Source: Rhizobium redzepovicii | GTDB lineage: Bacteria; Pseudomonadota; Alphaproteobacteria; Rhizobiales; Rhizobiaceae | DNA length: 64,000 nucleotides | Assembly (NCBI RefSeq): GCF_019793435.1 | Contig: NZ_JAILYH010000003.1 | Location: forward strand, 310,001-374,000 | Direction: 5' to 3' | In this document: piece after piece, positions 8,567-17,419 of the stretch | How positions within the stretch are numbered: position 1 is the first letter of the stretch | Layout: every line of letters starts with the position of its first letter | Made by a program: the position numbers and the translations under genes | Notes under the pieces: model-generated | The model's input: only the letters and a program-made list of their open reading frames with translations | The model's database searches: none | What the model was told of the DNA's origin: nothing

Positions 8567-8839
8567 ATGTCTCACACCACGCTGCAGAAAAAGAAACTCA
8601 TCGCCCGCGTCAGCCGTCTGAAGGGGCAGATGGAGGCCGTCGAGCGGGCGCTGGAGGCCGAGCGCCCCTGCGGCGAAATCCTGCAGCTGCTCGCTTCCGT
8701 CCGTGGCGCCCTGACCGGGCTGACCGGTGAGGTGTTGGACGATCATCTGCGCGAACATGTGCTGAATGCCGAGGACGACGCCGCAAGGGCCGAAGCGGTC
8801 GAGGAAATATCGGAAGTCTTGCGAACCTATATCCGCTGA
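8567..8839 (+). CDS. dmeR: Ni/Co-responsive repressor DmeR (RcnR/CsoR family)
   Basis: A 90-residue all-helical metal-sensing repressor. The N-terminus MSHTTLQKKKLIARVSRLKG matches the RcnR/FrmR branch, with His3 available as an N-terminal ligand. The Cys in ERPCGEILQ (about residue 35) and His in DDHLREHV (about residues 60-64) give the usual coordinating set. It directly precedes a histidine-rich CDF exporter, the order of the nickel/cobalt dmeRF operon described in Rhizobium leguminosarum. It should repress the operon through the C6-core palindrome upstream until metal binds. No Shine-Dalgarno is evident. Confidence 0.88.
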   Translation: MSHTTLQKKKLIARVSRLKGQMEAVERALEAERPCGEILQLLASVRGALTGLTGEVLDDHLREHVLNAEDDAARAEAVEEISEVLRTYIR

Positions 8840-8862
8840 GTGCCGTGACGAAGGAGCCTGTA

Positions 8863-9882
8863 ATGAGTACCGGGATCGAGAATGCCGGAGTGAACGCGCT
8901 GGAACATGATCATATCTTCCTCGGCGCCGACCATGCGGTGAACGAGCGGCGCATCTGGCTGGTAATCGCGCTGACGGCGGTGATGATGGTGGCGGAAATT
9001 GCCGCCGGCACCGCCTATGGCTCGATGGCGCTGGTCGCCGATGGCTGGCACATGTCGACCCATGCCAGTGCGCTTTTGATTTCGGCGCTCGCCTATCTCT
9101 TTGCCCGCAAGCAGGCACGCAATCCGCGTTTCACCTTCGGCACCGGCAAGCTCGGGGATCTCGCCGGCTTCGCCAGCGCCATCATCCTTGCGCTGATCGC
9201 CTTGCTGATGGCCTGGGAAAGCTGGCTGCGCCTTGCAAATCCGGTGCCGATCGGTTTTGCCCAGGCGATCGCCGTCGCGGTGATCGGCCTTGCTGTCAAT
9301 CTCGTCAGTGCCTGGCTGCTTGGCGGCGGCCACGCGCATGGGCATCACCACGGTCATCACGCGCATGGTCACCATGCGCGCCATCACGGCGATCATGCCC
9401 ATCACGGTCATGGTGATCACGTCCACGATCATCACGCCCACGATCATCACGCAAAGCCAGGCGACAACAATATCCGCGCCGCCTATCTGCATGTCATTGC
9501 CGATGCCATGACCTCCGTGTTTGCAATCGCGGCGCTGACGCTCGGCAGCCTCTATAGCTGGCTCTGGCTGGACCCGATCATGGGCATCGTCGGCGGCCTT
9601 GTCATCGCCAACTGGTCCTGGAGCCTGATGAGATCCTCGGGCGGCGTTCTTCTCGACGTCGTGCCGCACGGCGAGACGTTGCCGGCAGAAATCCGCCATG
9701 CGATCGAGACGGAGGAAGACCGGATCACCGATCTGCATGTCTGGCAGGTCGGCCCCGGCCATCACGCCGCCATCGTCGCCGTTGTCACCCCGGCGCCGAG
9801 AGAGCCGGCCTTCTACAAGGGCAGGCTTACGGCGCTGACGGAATTGTCGCATGTGACCGTCGAGGTCACGCGCGCGGCGTAA
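8863..9882 (+). CDS. dmeF: CDF family Ni/Co efflux transporter DmeF
   Basis: A 339-residue cation diffusion facilitator with six membrane helices. The metal site is visible in SMALVADGWHMSTH (HxxxD-like, helix 2) and in the HVIADAMTS motif of helix 5. Between helices 4 and 5, from about residue 157, is a cytoplasmic loop of about 45 residues with roughly 23 histidines, a probable metal-gathering segment. The C-terminal part with ITDLHVWQVGPGHHA is the regulatory cytoplasmic domain. The ATG at 8863 follows AAGGAG; a GTG at 8845 is possible but less likely. Co-transcribed with dmeR, 23 bp upstream. Confidence 0.9.
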   Translation: MSTGIENAGVNALEHDHIFLGADHAVNERRIWLVIALTAVMMVAEIAAGTAYGSMALVADGWHMSTHASALLISALAYLFARKQARNPRFTFGTGKLGDLAGFASAIILALIALLMAWESWLRLANPVPIGFAQAIAVAVIGLAVNLVSAWLLGGGHAHGHHHGHHAHGHHARHHGDHAHHGHGDHVHDHHAHDHHAKPGDNNIRAAYLHVIADAMTSVFAIAALTLGSLYSWLWLDPIMGIVGGLVIANWSWSLMRSSGGVLLDVVPHGETLPAEIRHAIETEEDRITDLHVWQVGPGHHAAIVAVVTPAPREPAFYKGRLTALTELSHVTVEVTRAA

Positions 9883-10010
9883 TCGCCGCGGCGGACGACA
9901 AGGTTGCTCGGCGGCCGAATTACTCGCTCGGCGGCAACAAGGTTGCCGCGGGGACGAGATGCCGCCGCAATCGCGCCTTAGCTCTGTCCTCCTCACCGCC
10001 GGAGGATGTC

Positions 10011-10901
10011 ATGGATCTCAGTCTTACCCGCCGCATGCTGATCGGCTCGGCGCTCTGCCTGCCTGTTTTGGGCCTGCCCGCCATTGCCGAGGACAAGGCC
10101 GGGGAGGACGACGACAACATCCAGAAGCGTCTTGCGGCCCTGGAAAAACGCACTGGCGGCCGTCTCGGCGTCTCGGTGCTCGACACTGACACGAGCATTT
10201 CCTTCAACTATCGCGGCAGCGAGGCCTTTCCGATGTGCAGCACCTTCAAGGCGCTGGCCGCCGGCTTCGTGCTTGCCCGCGCTGACAAGGGCGAGGAGAG
10301 CCTCGACCGGCGGGTGACTTACGGCAAGGATAAGCTGGTCGACTATTCGCCGCTCAGCGAAAAACATGCCGGTGCCGACGGCATGACCGTCGCCGAGCTC
10401 TGCGAGGCGGCGGTGACGGTCAGCGACAATACGGCCGGCAACCTGCTGCTCGAAAGTTTTGGTGGCCCGGCTGGGCTGACCGACTGGCTGCGTTCGATCG
10501 GCGACGGCACCACCCGTCTCGACCGCACCGAACCGACACTGAACGAGGGAAGGAAGGACGATCCGCGCGACACGACGACACCGGATGCGATGCTCGACAC
10601 GCTCGGCAACCTGACACTTGGCTCGGTCTTGAGCGAATCCTCCGCAGATAGGCTGATCGCCTGGCTGGTGGCCAGCACGACCGGCGGCGAGCGGCTGCGG
10701 GCCGGCCTGCCGGCGGAGTGGAAAGTCGGCGACAAGACCGGCACCGGCCCGAACGGCTCCCTCGGCGACATCGCCGTCATCTGGCCCCCCGACCGCGGCC
10801 CGATCGTCGCCACCGTCTATATCGCCGAAGCGTCCGTACCGGTGAAGGAGCTCAATCCGGTCTTTGCCGAGGTTGGGCGGATGATTGTGGAGATGGTTTG
10901 A
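10011..10901 (+). CDS. Class A serine beta-lactamase
   Basis: A 296-residue periplasmic beta-lactamase. All catalytic motifs are present: STFK with nucleophile Ser77, SDN (about 143-145), Glu in RTEPTLNE (the Glu166 equivalent) and KTG (about 244). The N-terminus LTRRMLIGSALCL contains a twin arginine, so export may use Tat. A GGAGG Shine-Dalgarno precedes the ATG. No AmpR-type regulator lies beside it. It probably gives intrinsic penicillin/cephalosporin resistance. The exact spectrum is not predictable. Confidence 0.93.
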   Translation: MDLSLTRRMLIGSALCLPVLGLPAIAEDKAGEDDDNIQKRLAALEKRTGGRLGVSVLDTDTSISFNYRGSEAFPMCSTFKALAAGFVLARADKGEESLDRRVTYGKDKLVDYSPLSEKHAGADGMTVAELCEAAVTVSDNTAGNLLLESFGGPAGLTDWLRSIGDGTTRLDRTEPTLNEGRKDDPRDTTTPDAMLDTLGNLTLGSVLSESSADRLIAWLVASTTGGERLRAGLPAEWKVGDKTGTGPNGSLGDIAVIWPPDRGPIVATVYIAEASVPVKELNPVFAEVGRMIVEMV

Positions 10902-10949
10902 GTGCAAATGCAAAGGGCATGATCGACAGCTGTCAGGTTCGCGGGAAAA

Positions 10950-11099
10950 CCCCTCCCCACAAGGGGAGGGGCTACCCCTGGGATGCCCGTCGCATTTTCA
11001 TTTCTGCCGATGCAGCTTGTGACACCGTATTCTGGTCGCAAGGACCCCACCGCGGGTTAGTCCCTCCCTATGGCGAGGGGTTGGGGAGGGGTCTTGCTT
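10950..11099. repeat. Second copy of the CCCCTCCCC/GGGGAGGGG intergenic element
   Basis: The hairpin CCCCTCCCC-ACAA-GGGGAGGGG (10950-10971) is paired, about 100 bp on, with the diverged inverted end at 11067-11099 (ccctccctatggcgagggg). The right end read on the minus strand matches the left end of the 4541-4680 element. It separates two convergent genes. Confidence 0.7.
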
Positions 11100-11123
11100 C
11101 CGCAAGGAGCCCGCGCTCCTCCA

Positions 11124-13463
11124 TCACGGCAGCGTATAAGCAATCACATAATCACCGGGCTTCGTCCCGACCGAGCCGTGGCCGCCGGCGACCATGACGA
11201 CATATTGTTTATTGTCGCTTGTCGTATAAGTCATCGGCGTCGCCTGGCCGCCGGCCGGAAGCCGGGCCTGCCAGAGTTCTTGCCCGTTCGTCACGTCATA
11301 GGCCCTGAGATAGTTGTCGACCGCAGCACCGAGGAAGGCGACCCCGCCCTTGGTCAGCATCGGTCCGCCGATGCCGGGCACGCCGACTTTGAAAGGCAGG
11401 GGCAGCGGCGTCATGTCGTGCACGGTGCCGTTCTTGTGCATATAGGCGATCTTGCCGGTGCGCAGGTCGACGCCGGCGACATAGCCCCATGGCGGCGCCT
11501 GGCAGGGGATTTTCAAAAGCCCGAGGAACGGCCCCATGAAGACGCCGTAGGGCGCGCCGTCATTGCGGTTGAGCCCCTGTTCGCTGCCCTTCTCGTCCTG
11601 GCCTCTCGGCGGAATGTCGGCGGCCGGCACCAGGCGCGAGGTGAAGGCGAGATAGGTCGGCATGCCGAACATGATCTGCCGCTCGGGATCGACAGCCACG
11701 CTACCCCAGTTGAAGGTGCCGAAATTGCCGGGGTAGACGATCGTGCCGACAAGCGATGGCGGCGTGTAGCGGCCCTCGTAGCGGTATCGGTGGAAATCGA
11801 TGCGGCAGGCAAGCTGGTCGAACAGCGACACGCCCCACATGTCCTTTTCCTTCAGCGGCTCAGGCGAGAAGGTGAGGTCGGAGATCGGCTGCGTCGGCGA
11901 GGTGTGATCGCCGGAGACCGCGCCGCCGGGCGCTGCGATTTCCTTGACCGGGATGATCGGCTCGCCGCTGCGCCGGTCGAGCACATAGAGATCGCCCTGC
12001 TTGGTCGGGCCGACGAGGGCGGGAACCACCGTACCGTCCGGCTTGGTCAGATCGATCAGCGCCGGCTGGGCCGGTACATCCATATCCCAAAGATCGTGAT
12101 GCACGGTCTGGCGCACCCAGCGCAGCTGGCCGCTGGCGATGTCGAGCGCGACGATCGAGGAGGAGAATTTCTCGACATTGTCGCTGCGGTTGATGCCGAG
12201 CTGGTCGGGCACCTGGTTACCGAGCGGGATGTAGACCATGCCGAGCGCCTCGTCGACGCTGAAGACCGACCAGCTGTTCGGCGAGTTGGTCGTATAGGTC
12301 TGGCCTGCCGCCAGCGGCGTTGTCACGTCGGGATTGCCGGAATCCCAGTTCCAGATCAGCGCACCGGTCTTGATGTCGAAGGCGCGGATGACACCGGATT
12401 GCTCCTCGGTCGAATAATTGTCGTTCACCGCCCCGCCGACGATGATCTTGCCCGCCACCGCGACCGGCGGCGAGGTGGAATAATAATAGCCGGCCGGATT
12501 GTAGCGCATGCCGGTTTCCAGATGCAGTACGCCTTGGTCGGCAAAACCGGTGCAGACCTTGCCGTCCGCGGCATCGAGCGCGATCAGCCGCGCATCGGAG
12601 GTCGGCAGGTAGACGCGCTCGGCGCAGGGCTCGCCGGCGGCAACGGCAGGATCGGCATAATAGGTGACGCCACGGCAGGTCTGATGCTGCCGGTCGGGGT
12701 TCATGCCGGAGTTGGCGTCATATTTCCATTTCTCCTTGCCGGTTTTGGCGTCGAGAGCGATCGCCCAGTTGTGGGGCGTGCAGAGATAGAGCGTGTCCTT
12801 CACCTTGAGCGGCGTCACCTGATAGGTCGTCTCGCCGACATCGTCCGGTCGCTTGACGTCGCCGGTCTGGTATCGCCAGGCCTCCTTGAGGGTGGAGACA
12901 TTCGCCGTTGTGATCTGGTCGAGCGGCGAATAGCGCTGGCCGAACGGCGTGCGGCCATATTGGTGCCATTCCCCATCCGGCACGTTGCCGCCGAAGGCGG
13001 GGTTGGCGGCGACCGCATCCTTCGGCAGTTCGCCGGCAAGATCGTGCGGATCCGTCGTCATCGAATAGAACGCGACGACGATGGCGAGAATGACCGGCAA
13101 GGCGAGCGGCCAGGGATTGGCGCCGTAGATGATGCCCGTCGGGCTGCGAAAGCCGAGCGGCCGGCGGATCCACGGCGTCAGCAGCCAGAGCCCGAGTAGG
13201 ATGATCATGCCGCCACGGGGCCCAAGCTGCCACCAGTCGAAACCCACCTCCCAGATCGCCCAGGCGAGTGCTGCGACGACGAGCACAGCATAGACCCAGA
13301 GCGCCACCGCCTTGCGCATCAGAAGCAGACCGGCGGTGATCAGGAACATAAGCCCGGCGAAGAGATAGAAGACGCTGCCGCCGAGCGTGACGAGCCACAG
13401 CCCGCCGCCGCCGAGCGTAAGCCCGATGATGATGAAGAGGATGGAGGTGATGACGATCGCCAT
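11124..13463 (-). CDS. gcd: Membrane-bound PQQ-dependent glucose dehydrogenase
   Basis: A 779-residue quinoprotein. The first 140 residues form about five membrane helices, the quinone-reacting anchor typical of mGDH. The rest is a periplasmic eight-bladed propeller, with the first blade at GGNVPDGEWHQYGRTPFGQRYSPL and tryptophan-docking repeats such as IWNWDSG and ALDAKTGKEKW. It oxidises aldoses, mainly glucose, to the lactone and feeds ubiquinone; the acid produced can solubilise phosphate. PQQ biosynthesis genes are not in this window. Length is normal. It appears monocistronic. Confidence 0.93.
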   Translation of the reverse strand: MAIVITSILFIIIGLTLGGGGLWLVTLGGSVFYLFAGLMFLITAGLLLMRKAVALWVYAVLVVAALAWAIWEVGFDWWQLGPRGGMIILLGLWLLTPWIRRPLGFRSPTGIIYGANPWPLALPVILAIVVAFYSMTTDPHDLAGELPKDAVAANPAFGGNVPDGEWHQYGRTPFGQRYSPLDQITTANVSTLKEAWRYQTGDVKRPDDVGETTYQVTPLKVKDTLYLCTPHNWAIALDAKTGKEKWKYDANSGMNPDRQHQTCRGVTYYADPAVAAGEPCAERVYLPTSDARLIALDAADGKVCTGFADQGVLHLETGMRYNPAGYYYSTSPPVAVAGKIIVGGAVNDNYSTEEQSGVIRAFDIKTGALIWNWDSGNPDVTTPLAAGQTYTTNSPNSWSVFSVDEALGMVYIPLGNQVPDQLGINRSDNVEKFSSSIVALDIASGQLRWVRQTVHHDLWDMDVPAQPALIDLTKPDGTVVPALVGPTKQGDLYVLDRRSGEPIIPVKEIAAPGGAVSGDHTSPTQPISDLTFSPEPLKEKDMWGVSLFDQLACRIDFHRYRYEGRYTPPSLVGTIVYPGNFGTFNWGSVAVDPERQIMFGMPTYLAFTSRLVPAADIPPRGQDEKGSEQGLNRNDGAPYGVFMGPFLGLLKIPCQAPPWGYVAGVDLRTGKIAYMHKNGTVHDMTPLPLPFKVGVPGIGGPMLTKGGVAFLGAAVDNYLRAYDVTNGQELWQARLPAGGQATPMTYTTSDNKQYVVMVAGGHGSVGTKPGDYVIAYTLP

Positions 13464-13605
13464 AAGGGCTGTCTCCCGCTGAGGTTAGCCGGGTGAAGAT
13501 GCGGCGGAAAAGCTCCGCCGATCAGCCAGATAGCGCGAAGGAGATGCCTTTCAACGGCCGCATTTGCCGCAGGCAGACGTCACGGTATGGTTGTAGGAAA
13601 CCCGC

Positions 13606-15108
13606 TCACGTCCCGCAGAAGGTCGCAAGCACCCGTTCGCTCGGCTTCGGCGGCTCCATATAAGCGGCAAAGCCGGGCTGGTCGTCATAGGGTTTCGCCA
13701 GCACTGTCAGCAGCGCCTCGAATAGCGAGAAATCGCTGTTCTCGACCGCCGCCTCGATCGCCTGTTCAACTCGATGATTGCGCGGGATAAAGGCCGGATT
13801 GACGCTGCGCATGGCCGTGGCGCGCTCAGCGGCCGTCTGCGGATCGCGCGACAATCTCTCGCGCCATTGCGCAAGCCAGGATCCGCAGGCCTCCGGCTCC
13901 CGGAAACTTGCGGCAAAAGCAGGCTCTCCGGCGATATCGCCGGCAAGATCCGACAGCCGCCGGAAGGTCAGGGTGAAATCGGCACTTTGCGTCTGCATCA
14001 GCGACAGCAGCGCCTGCACCAGTTCGAGATCGCCGTCCTCTTCGCCGGCAAGGCCGATCTTTCCCCGCATGCCGGCCAGCCAATGCGCCTGGAAGCGTTC
14101 GCCATATGCCCGGATCACCGCATTTGCCTTGTCGACGGCCCCGTCCGGCTCTTCGTCGATCAGCGGCAGCAGCGTTTCGCCGAGCCTTGCAAGGTTCCAT
14201 TGGCCGATGCCGGGCTGGTTGGCATAGGCATAGCGGCCGTGCTGGTCGATCGACGAGAACACCGTTGCCGGATCGTAGTTGTCCATGAAGGCGCAGGGGC
14301 CGAAATCGATCGTCTCGCCGGAGACGGTCATATTGTCGGTGTTCATCACCCCATGGATGAAGCCGACATGCAGCCAGCGGGCAATCAGCGCCGCCTGGCG
14401 CTCGGAGACAGCCGAAAACAGTGAAAGATATGGATTGTCGGCGTCTTTCAGGTCGGGATAGTGCCGGTCGATGACATAATCGGCGAGCGCCCGCACGCCC
14501 TCGGTATCGCCTCTGGCGGCGAAAAACTGGAAGGTGCCGACCCTGATGTGGCTGGCCGCCACCCGGGTAAAAACGGCGCCCGGCAGCACTTCTTCGCGAT
14601 AGACCGGCTCGCCCGTCGTCACTGCCGCTAGCGCCCGGGTAGCCGGAATGCCGAGCGCAAACATTGCTTCGCTGATGATATATTCCCGCAACACCGGCCC
14701 GATTGCCGCCCGCCCGTCGCCGCGGCGCGAAAAAGGCGTAGGGCCTGCTCCCTTCAGCTGGATGTCGTAGCGCCTGCCGCTCAGGTCGATCACCTCGCCC
14801 AGCAGGATCGCCCGCCCGTCGCCGAGCTGCGGCGAGAAGCCGCCGAACTGATGGCCGGCATAGGCCATCGCCAGCGGTTCGGCGCCTTCGGGAACGAGGT
14901 TGCCGGAGAAGATCGCCGCCCCATCGCGGCGCAGCGCCTCGACATCGAGGCCGAGTTCGACGGCCAGCGGCTCGTTGAGCTTGATCAGCCAGGGTTGGGC
15001 CACCGCTGTCGGCGTCTGCGCCGCAAAGAAGCGGGCGGGCAAGCCGGCATAGCTGTTGTCGAATGGAAAGGGCGCGCCGGCCCGGTTTTTCTGCAGCGTG
15101 GAGGTCAT
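13606..15108 (-). CDS. selO: SelO family protein adenylyltransferase (YdiU/UPF0061)
   Basis: A 500-residue pseudokinase-fold AMPylase. Motifs are intact: GHQFGGFSPQLGDGRAILLGE, the KGAGPTPFSRRGDGRAA segment, the NTDNM metal-binding motif and DFGPCAFMD, the DFG equivalent. SelO transfers AMP from ATP to Ser/Thr/Tyr of redox-related proteins. Bacterial members usually lack the terminal selenocysteine region, but this one keeps Cys-Gly-Thr at the very end (TFCGT), matching the cysteine form of the redox tail. Cytosolic and monocistronic. Confidence 0.93.
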   Translation of the reverse strand: MTSTLQKNRAGAPFPFDNSYAGLPARFFAAQTPTAVAQPWLIKLNEPLAVELGLDVEALRRDGAAIFSGNLVPEGAEPLAMAYAGHQFGGFSPQLGDGRAILLGEVIDLSGRRYDIQLKGAGPTPFSRRGDGRAAIGPVLREYIISEAMFALGIPATRALAAVTTGEPVYREEVLPGAVFTRVAASHIRVGTFQFFAARGDTEGVRALADYVIDRHYPDLKDADNPYLSLFSAVSERQAALIARWLHVGFIHGVMNTDNMTVSGETIDFGPCAFMDNYDPATVFSSIDQHGRYAYANQPGIGQWNLARLGETLLPLIDEEPDGAVDKANAVIRAYGERFQAHWLAGMRGKIGLAGEEDGDLELVQALLSLMQTQSADFTLTFRRLSDLAGDIAGEPAFAASFREPEACGSWLAQWRERLSRDPQTAAERATAMRSVNPAFIPRNHRVEQAIEAAVENSDFSLFEALLTVLAKPYDDQPGFAAYMEPPKPSERVLATFCGT

Positions 15109-15368
15109 GCTTCATAGGTAGGGCCGGGGTGGCTGCGGCGCAAGCCGGTTCGGATGAGTACCCCGCAGCCCTTCACGAAGAGCGGGCCGATGCAAGGAAT
15201 CGTGATCTGCCTTTACCTCTCGGCAAAGCAGCTTTGCCATAAAGGACATAGCGCCGCCATGATCGCGGGCGTATAGAAAATCGTCTCCCCTTGGCGTTAC
15301 GCCATGTCATCCCCCGCGGCCCTGCAGCCTCGTGTGCTCCGCCGCGCCACCGTGAGTGATCCCGGAAG

Positions 15369-16811
15369 ATGTCGGATCAGATTTACCAGGCGCCGATGGT
15401 TCGGCGCGCCGCGCCCAATTTCCGGGTGATCGCGATGATCGTCGCGAGTGCTATGCTGATGGAAAACATCGATGCGACCGTGCTGGCGACCGCGTTGCCC
15501 ACCATGGCGCGCGATTTCGCCGTCAGCGCCCCGGCCATGTCGATCGCGCTGACCTCCTATCTGCTCAGTCTGGCGATCTTCATTCCGGCGAGCGGCCGGA
15601 TGGCCGACAGTTTCGGCTCCCGCACCGTGTTCCGCGCGGCGATCGCCGTCTTCGTGATTGGCTCGATCCTCTGTGCGCTGGCGCCGACCCTGTCCTTCCT
15701 GGTCTTGGCGCGGCTGCTACAGGGTATAGGCGGGGCGATGATGATGCCGGTCGGGCGCTTGGTGCTGATGCGCAGCGTTGCCCGCAAGGATATGGTCAGC
15801 GCTATGTCCTGGTTGCTGGTGCCGGCGCTGATCGGCCCGATCGTCGGCCCGCCGCTCGGGGGCTTCTTCGTCACCTATCTCGACTGGCGCTGGATTTTTT
15901 ATATCAACGTGCCGGTCGGCATCATCGGCATGATCTTCGTCTCGATCTATATCGACGAGGTGAAGGGCAAGGCGAGCGGTCCCTTCGATACGATCGGCTT
16001 CGTGCTCTCCGGCCTCTCGCTCGGCTCACTGCTTTTCGGCTTCGAAATGTCGAGCCACGAGGGCGAGGGCGCCTTCTCGATCTTCCTGATCGCCGTCGGC
16101 CTCATCTTCGGCATCGGCTATCTCAGGCATGCCCGCAGGCATCCCTCGCCGATCATGGATTTTTCGCTGATGAAGGTGCCGAGCTTCGGCACTTCGGTGA
16201 TCGCCGGTTCGCTGACGCGCATCACCCAGGGTGCCCAGCCCTTCCTGCTGCCGCTGCTTTTCCAGATCGGCTTTGGCCTGTCGGCAGCCGCCGCCGGCCA
16301 GATCGTCATCGCCACCGCCCTTGGCGCGCTCGCCATGAAGCCGATGGCGAAGTTCGTCTTCAGCCGGCTGGGCTTCCGCCGCAGCCTCGTCCTCAACGGC
16401 ATCTTCGGCACCGTCGGTTATGGTCTCTGCGCCGCCTTCCGGCCGGACTGGCCGATGCCGCTGATCTTCATCGTCCTGGTGCTCAGCGCCTTCTTCCTGT
16501 CCTTCCAGTTCACCGCCTATAACACCATCGCCTATGACGAGATCGAGAAAGAACGGATGAGCTCGGCCACGAGCTTCTACACCACCTTCCAGCAGCTCAT
16601 GCTGTCGCTCGGCATCTGCATCAGCGCCTTGGCGCTGCACGGCTCGATGGCTTTCAACAATGTCGAAACGCCGTCGCTTGGCGATTTCTCCATAGCCTTC
16701 ATCGTCGTCACGCTCATCTCGATCACCGCCACCATCTGGAACCTGCGCTTCTCCAAGACCGCCGGCGAGGAGATCAGCGGCTACAAGGCGAAACGGACGA
16801 CAAGGGATTGA
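15369..16811 (+). CDS. MFS multidrug transporter, DHA2 (EmrB/QacA) type
   Basis: A 480-residue inner-membrane protein with about fourteen predicted helices. The DHA2 hallmarks are ENIDATVLATALPTMARDF in helix 1, the motif A-like GRMADSFGSRTVFRAAI, and GIGGAMMMPVGRLVLMR with GPIVGPPLGG, the antiporter motif C, in helices 4-5. It should be a drug:proton antiporter. No EmrA-like adaptor gene is adjacent, so it may work alone. Substrate unknown. Confidence 0.87.
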   Translation: MSDQIYQAPMVRRAAPNFRVIAMIVASAMLMENIDATVLATALPTMARDFAVSAPAMSIALTSYLLSLAIFIPASGRMADSFGSRTVFRAAIAVFVIGSILCALAPTLSFLVLARLLQGIGGAMMMPVGRLVLMRSVARKDMVSAMSWLLVPALIGPIVGPPLGGFFVTYLDWRWIFYINVPVGIIGMIFVSIYIDEVKGKASGPFDTIGFVLSGLSLGSLLFGFEMSSHEGEGAFSIFLIAVGLIFGIGYLRHARRHPSPIMDFSLMKVPSFGTSVIAGSLTRITQGAQPFLLPLLFQIGFGLSAAAAGQIVIATALGALAMKPMAKFVFSRLGFRRSLVLNGIFGTVGYGLCAAFRPDWPMPLIFIVLVLSAFFLSFQFTAYNTIAYDEIEKERMSSATSFYTTFQQLMLSLGICISALALHGSMAFNNVETPSLGDFSIAFIVVTLISITATIWNLRFSKTAGEEISGYKAKRTTRD

Positions 16812-16869
16812 CCATGTATAAAACAAAGGCTTGAGGTGCCTCGCTTGAATCAAATTCTGCGTTGGACAC

Positions 16870-17388
16870 TCAGCCTTCCATCGCGGCCGCCATGTCCGCA
16901 AGCTTGCGCACGGTGTTGAGATTACGCGAGGTGCCGGACTTCAGCGCGGGGAACTTCAGCTTCGAGCGGCCGGACCCCTTGGGATAATGCACATAGATTT
17001 CGCGGGCGGCGAGCTTCGCTTCCTCGCCATCGGGCGCCACCATTTTATCGAGCGCATTTCCGGGCGGCTTTTCCGGCAGGAAATAGACGAGCAGGAAGTT
17101 CGGCTTGGCATCAGGGAAGGGCGCGTCGGCGGCAATCGCCTCGAGCGCCTTGCTGGTCCGCACCATGACGCCCGGCCGCTTGCCCAACTTCTGCCCGAGC
17201 GCCGCGTCGAGCTTTTCCTCCACGGCCGTTTCGGATGCATCCGAGCGGAAGAGCACATTGCCGCTCTGGATGTATGTTTTCACGTCTGAGAAGCCGAGGC
17301 CTTCGCAGATGGTCTTGAGTTCAGCCATCGGCAAGGCGCCGGTGCCGCCGACGTTCACGGCGCGGAGGAGGGCGATATAGACCGGCAT
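16870..17388 (-). CDS. DUF1697 family protein
   Basis: A 172-residue soluble protein with the DUF1697 signature: MPVYIALLRAVNVGGTG at the N-terminus, TYIQSGNVLF in the middle and GTSRNLNTVRKL near the end. The family has no established function. The ATG at 17388 follows AGGAAG and gives the canonical start. Its start is 31 bp after the stop of the oligopeptidase B gene on the same strand, so both probably share a transcript. Confidence 0.88.
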   Translation of the reverse strand: MPVYIALLRAVNVGGTGALPMAELKTICEGLGFSDVKTYIQSGNVLFRSDASETAVEEKLDAALGQKLGKRPGVMVRTSKALEAIAADAPFPDAKPNFLLVYFLPEKPPGNALDKMVAPDGEEAKLAAREIYVHYPKGSGRSKLKFPALKSGTSRNLNTVRKLADMAAAMEG

Positions 17389-17419
17389 TTGCTTCTTCCT
17401 CGGCACACCTCTAAAGATT

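Noticed and set aside
9334..9465. Dense CATCAC/CACGGT repeats resembling a tandem or CRISPR-like array
   Set aside because: They are codons of the histidine-rich loop of DmeF, in frame, without regular spacers.
11070..13199. 709-codon plus-strand open frame opposite the glucose dehydrogenase gene
   Set aside because: Its translation is Arg/His/Asp-rich without any motif. The opposite strand codes for a complete quinoprotein. High-GC codon use produces such antisense frames.
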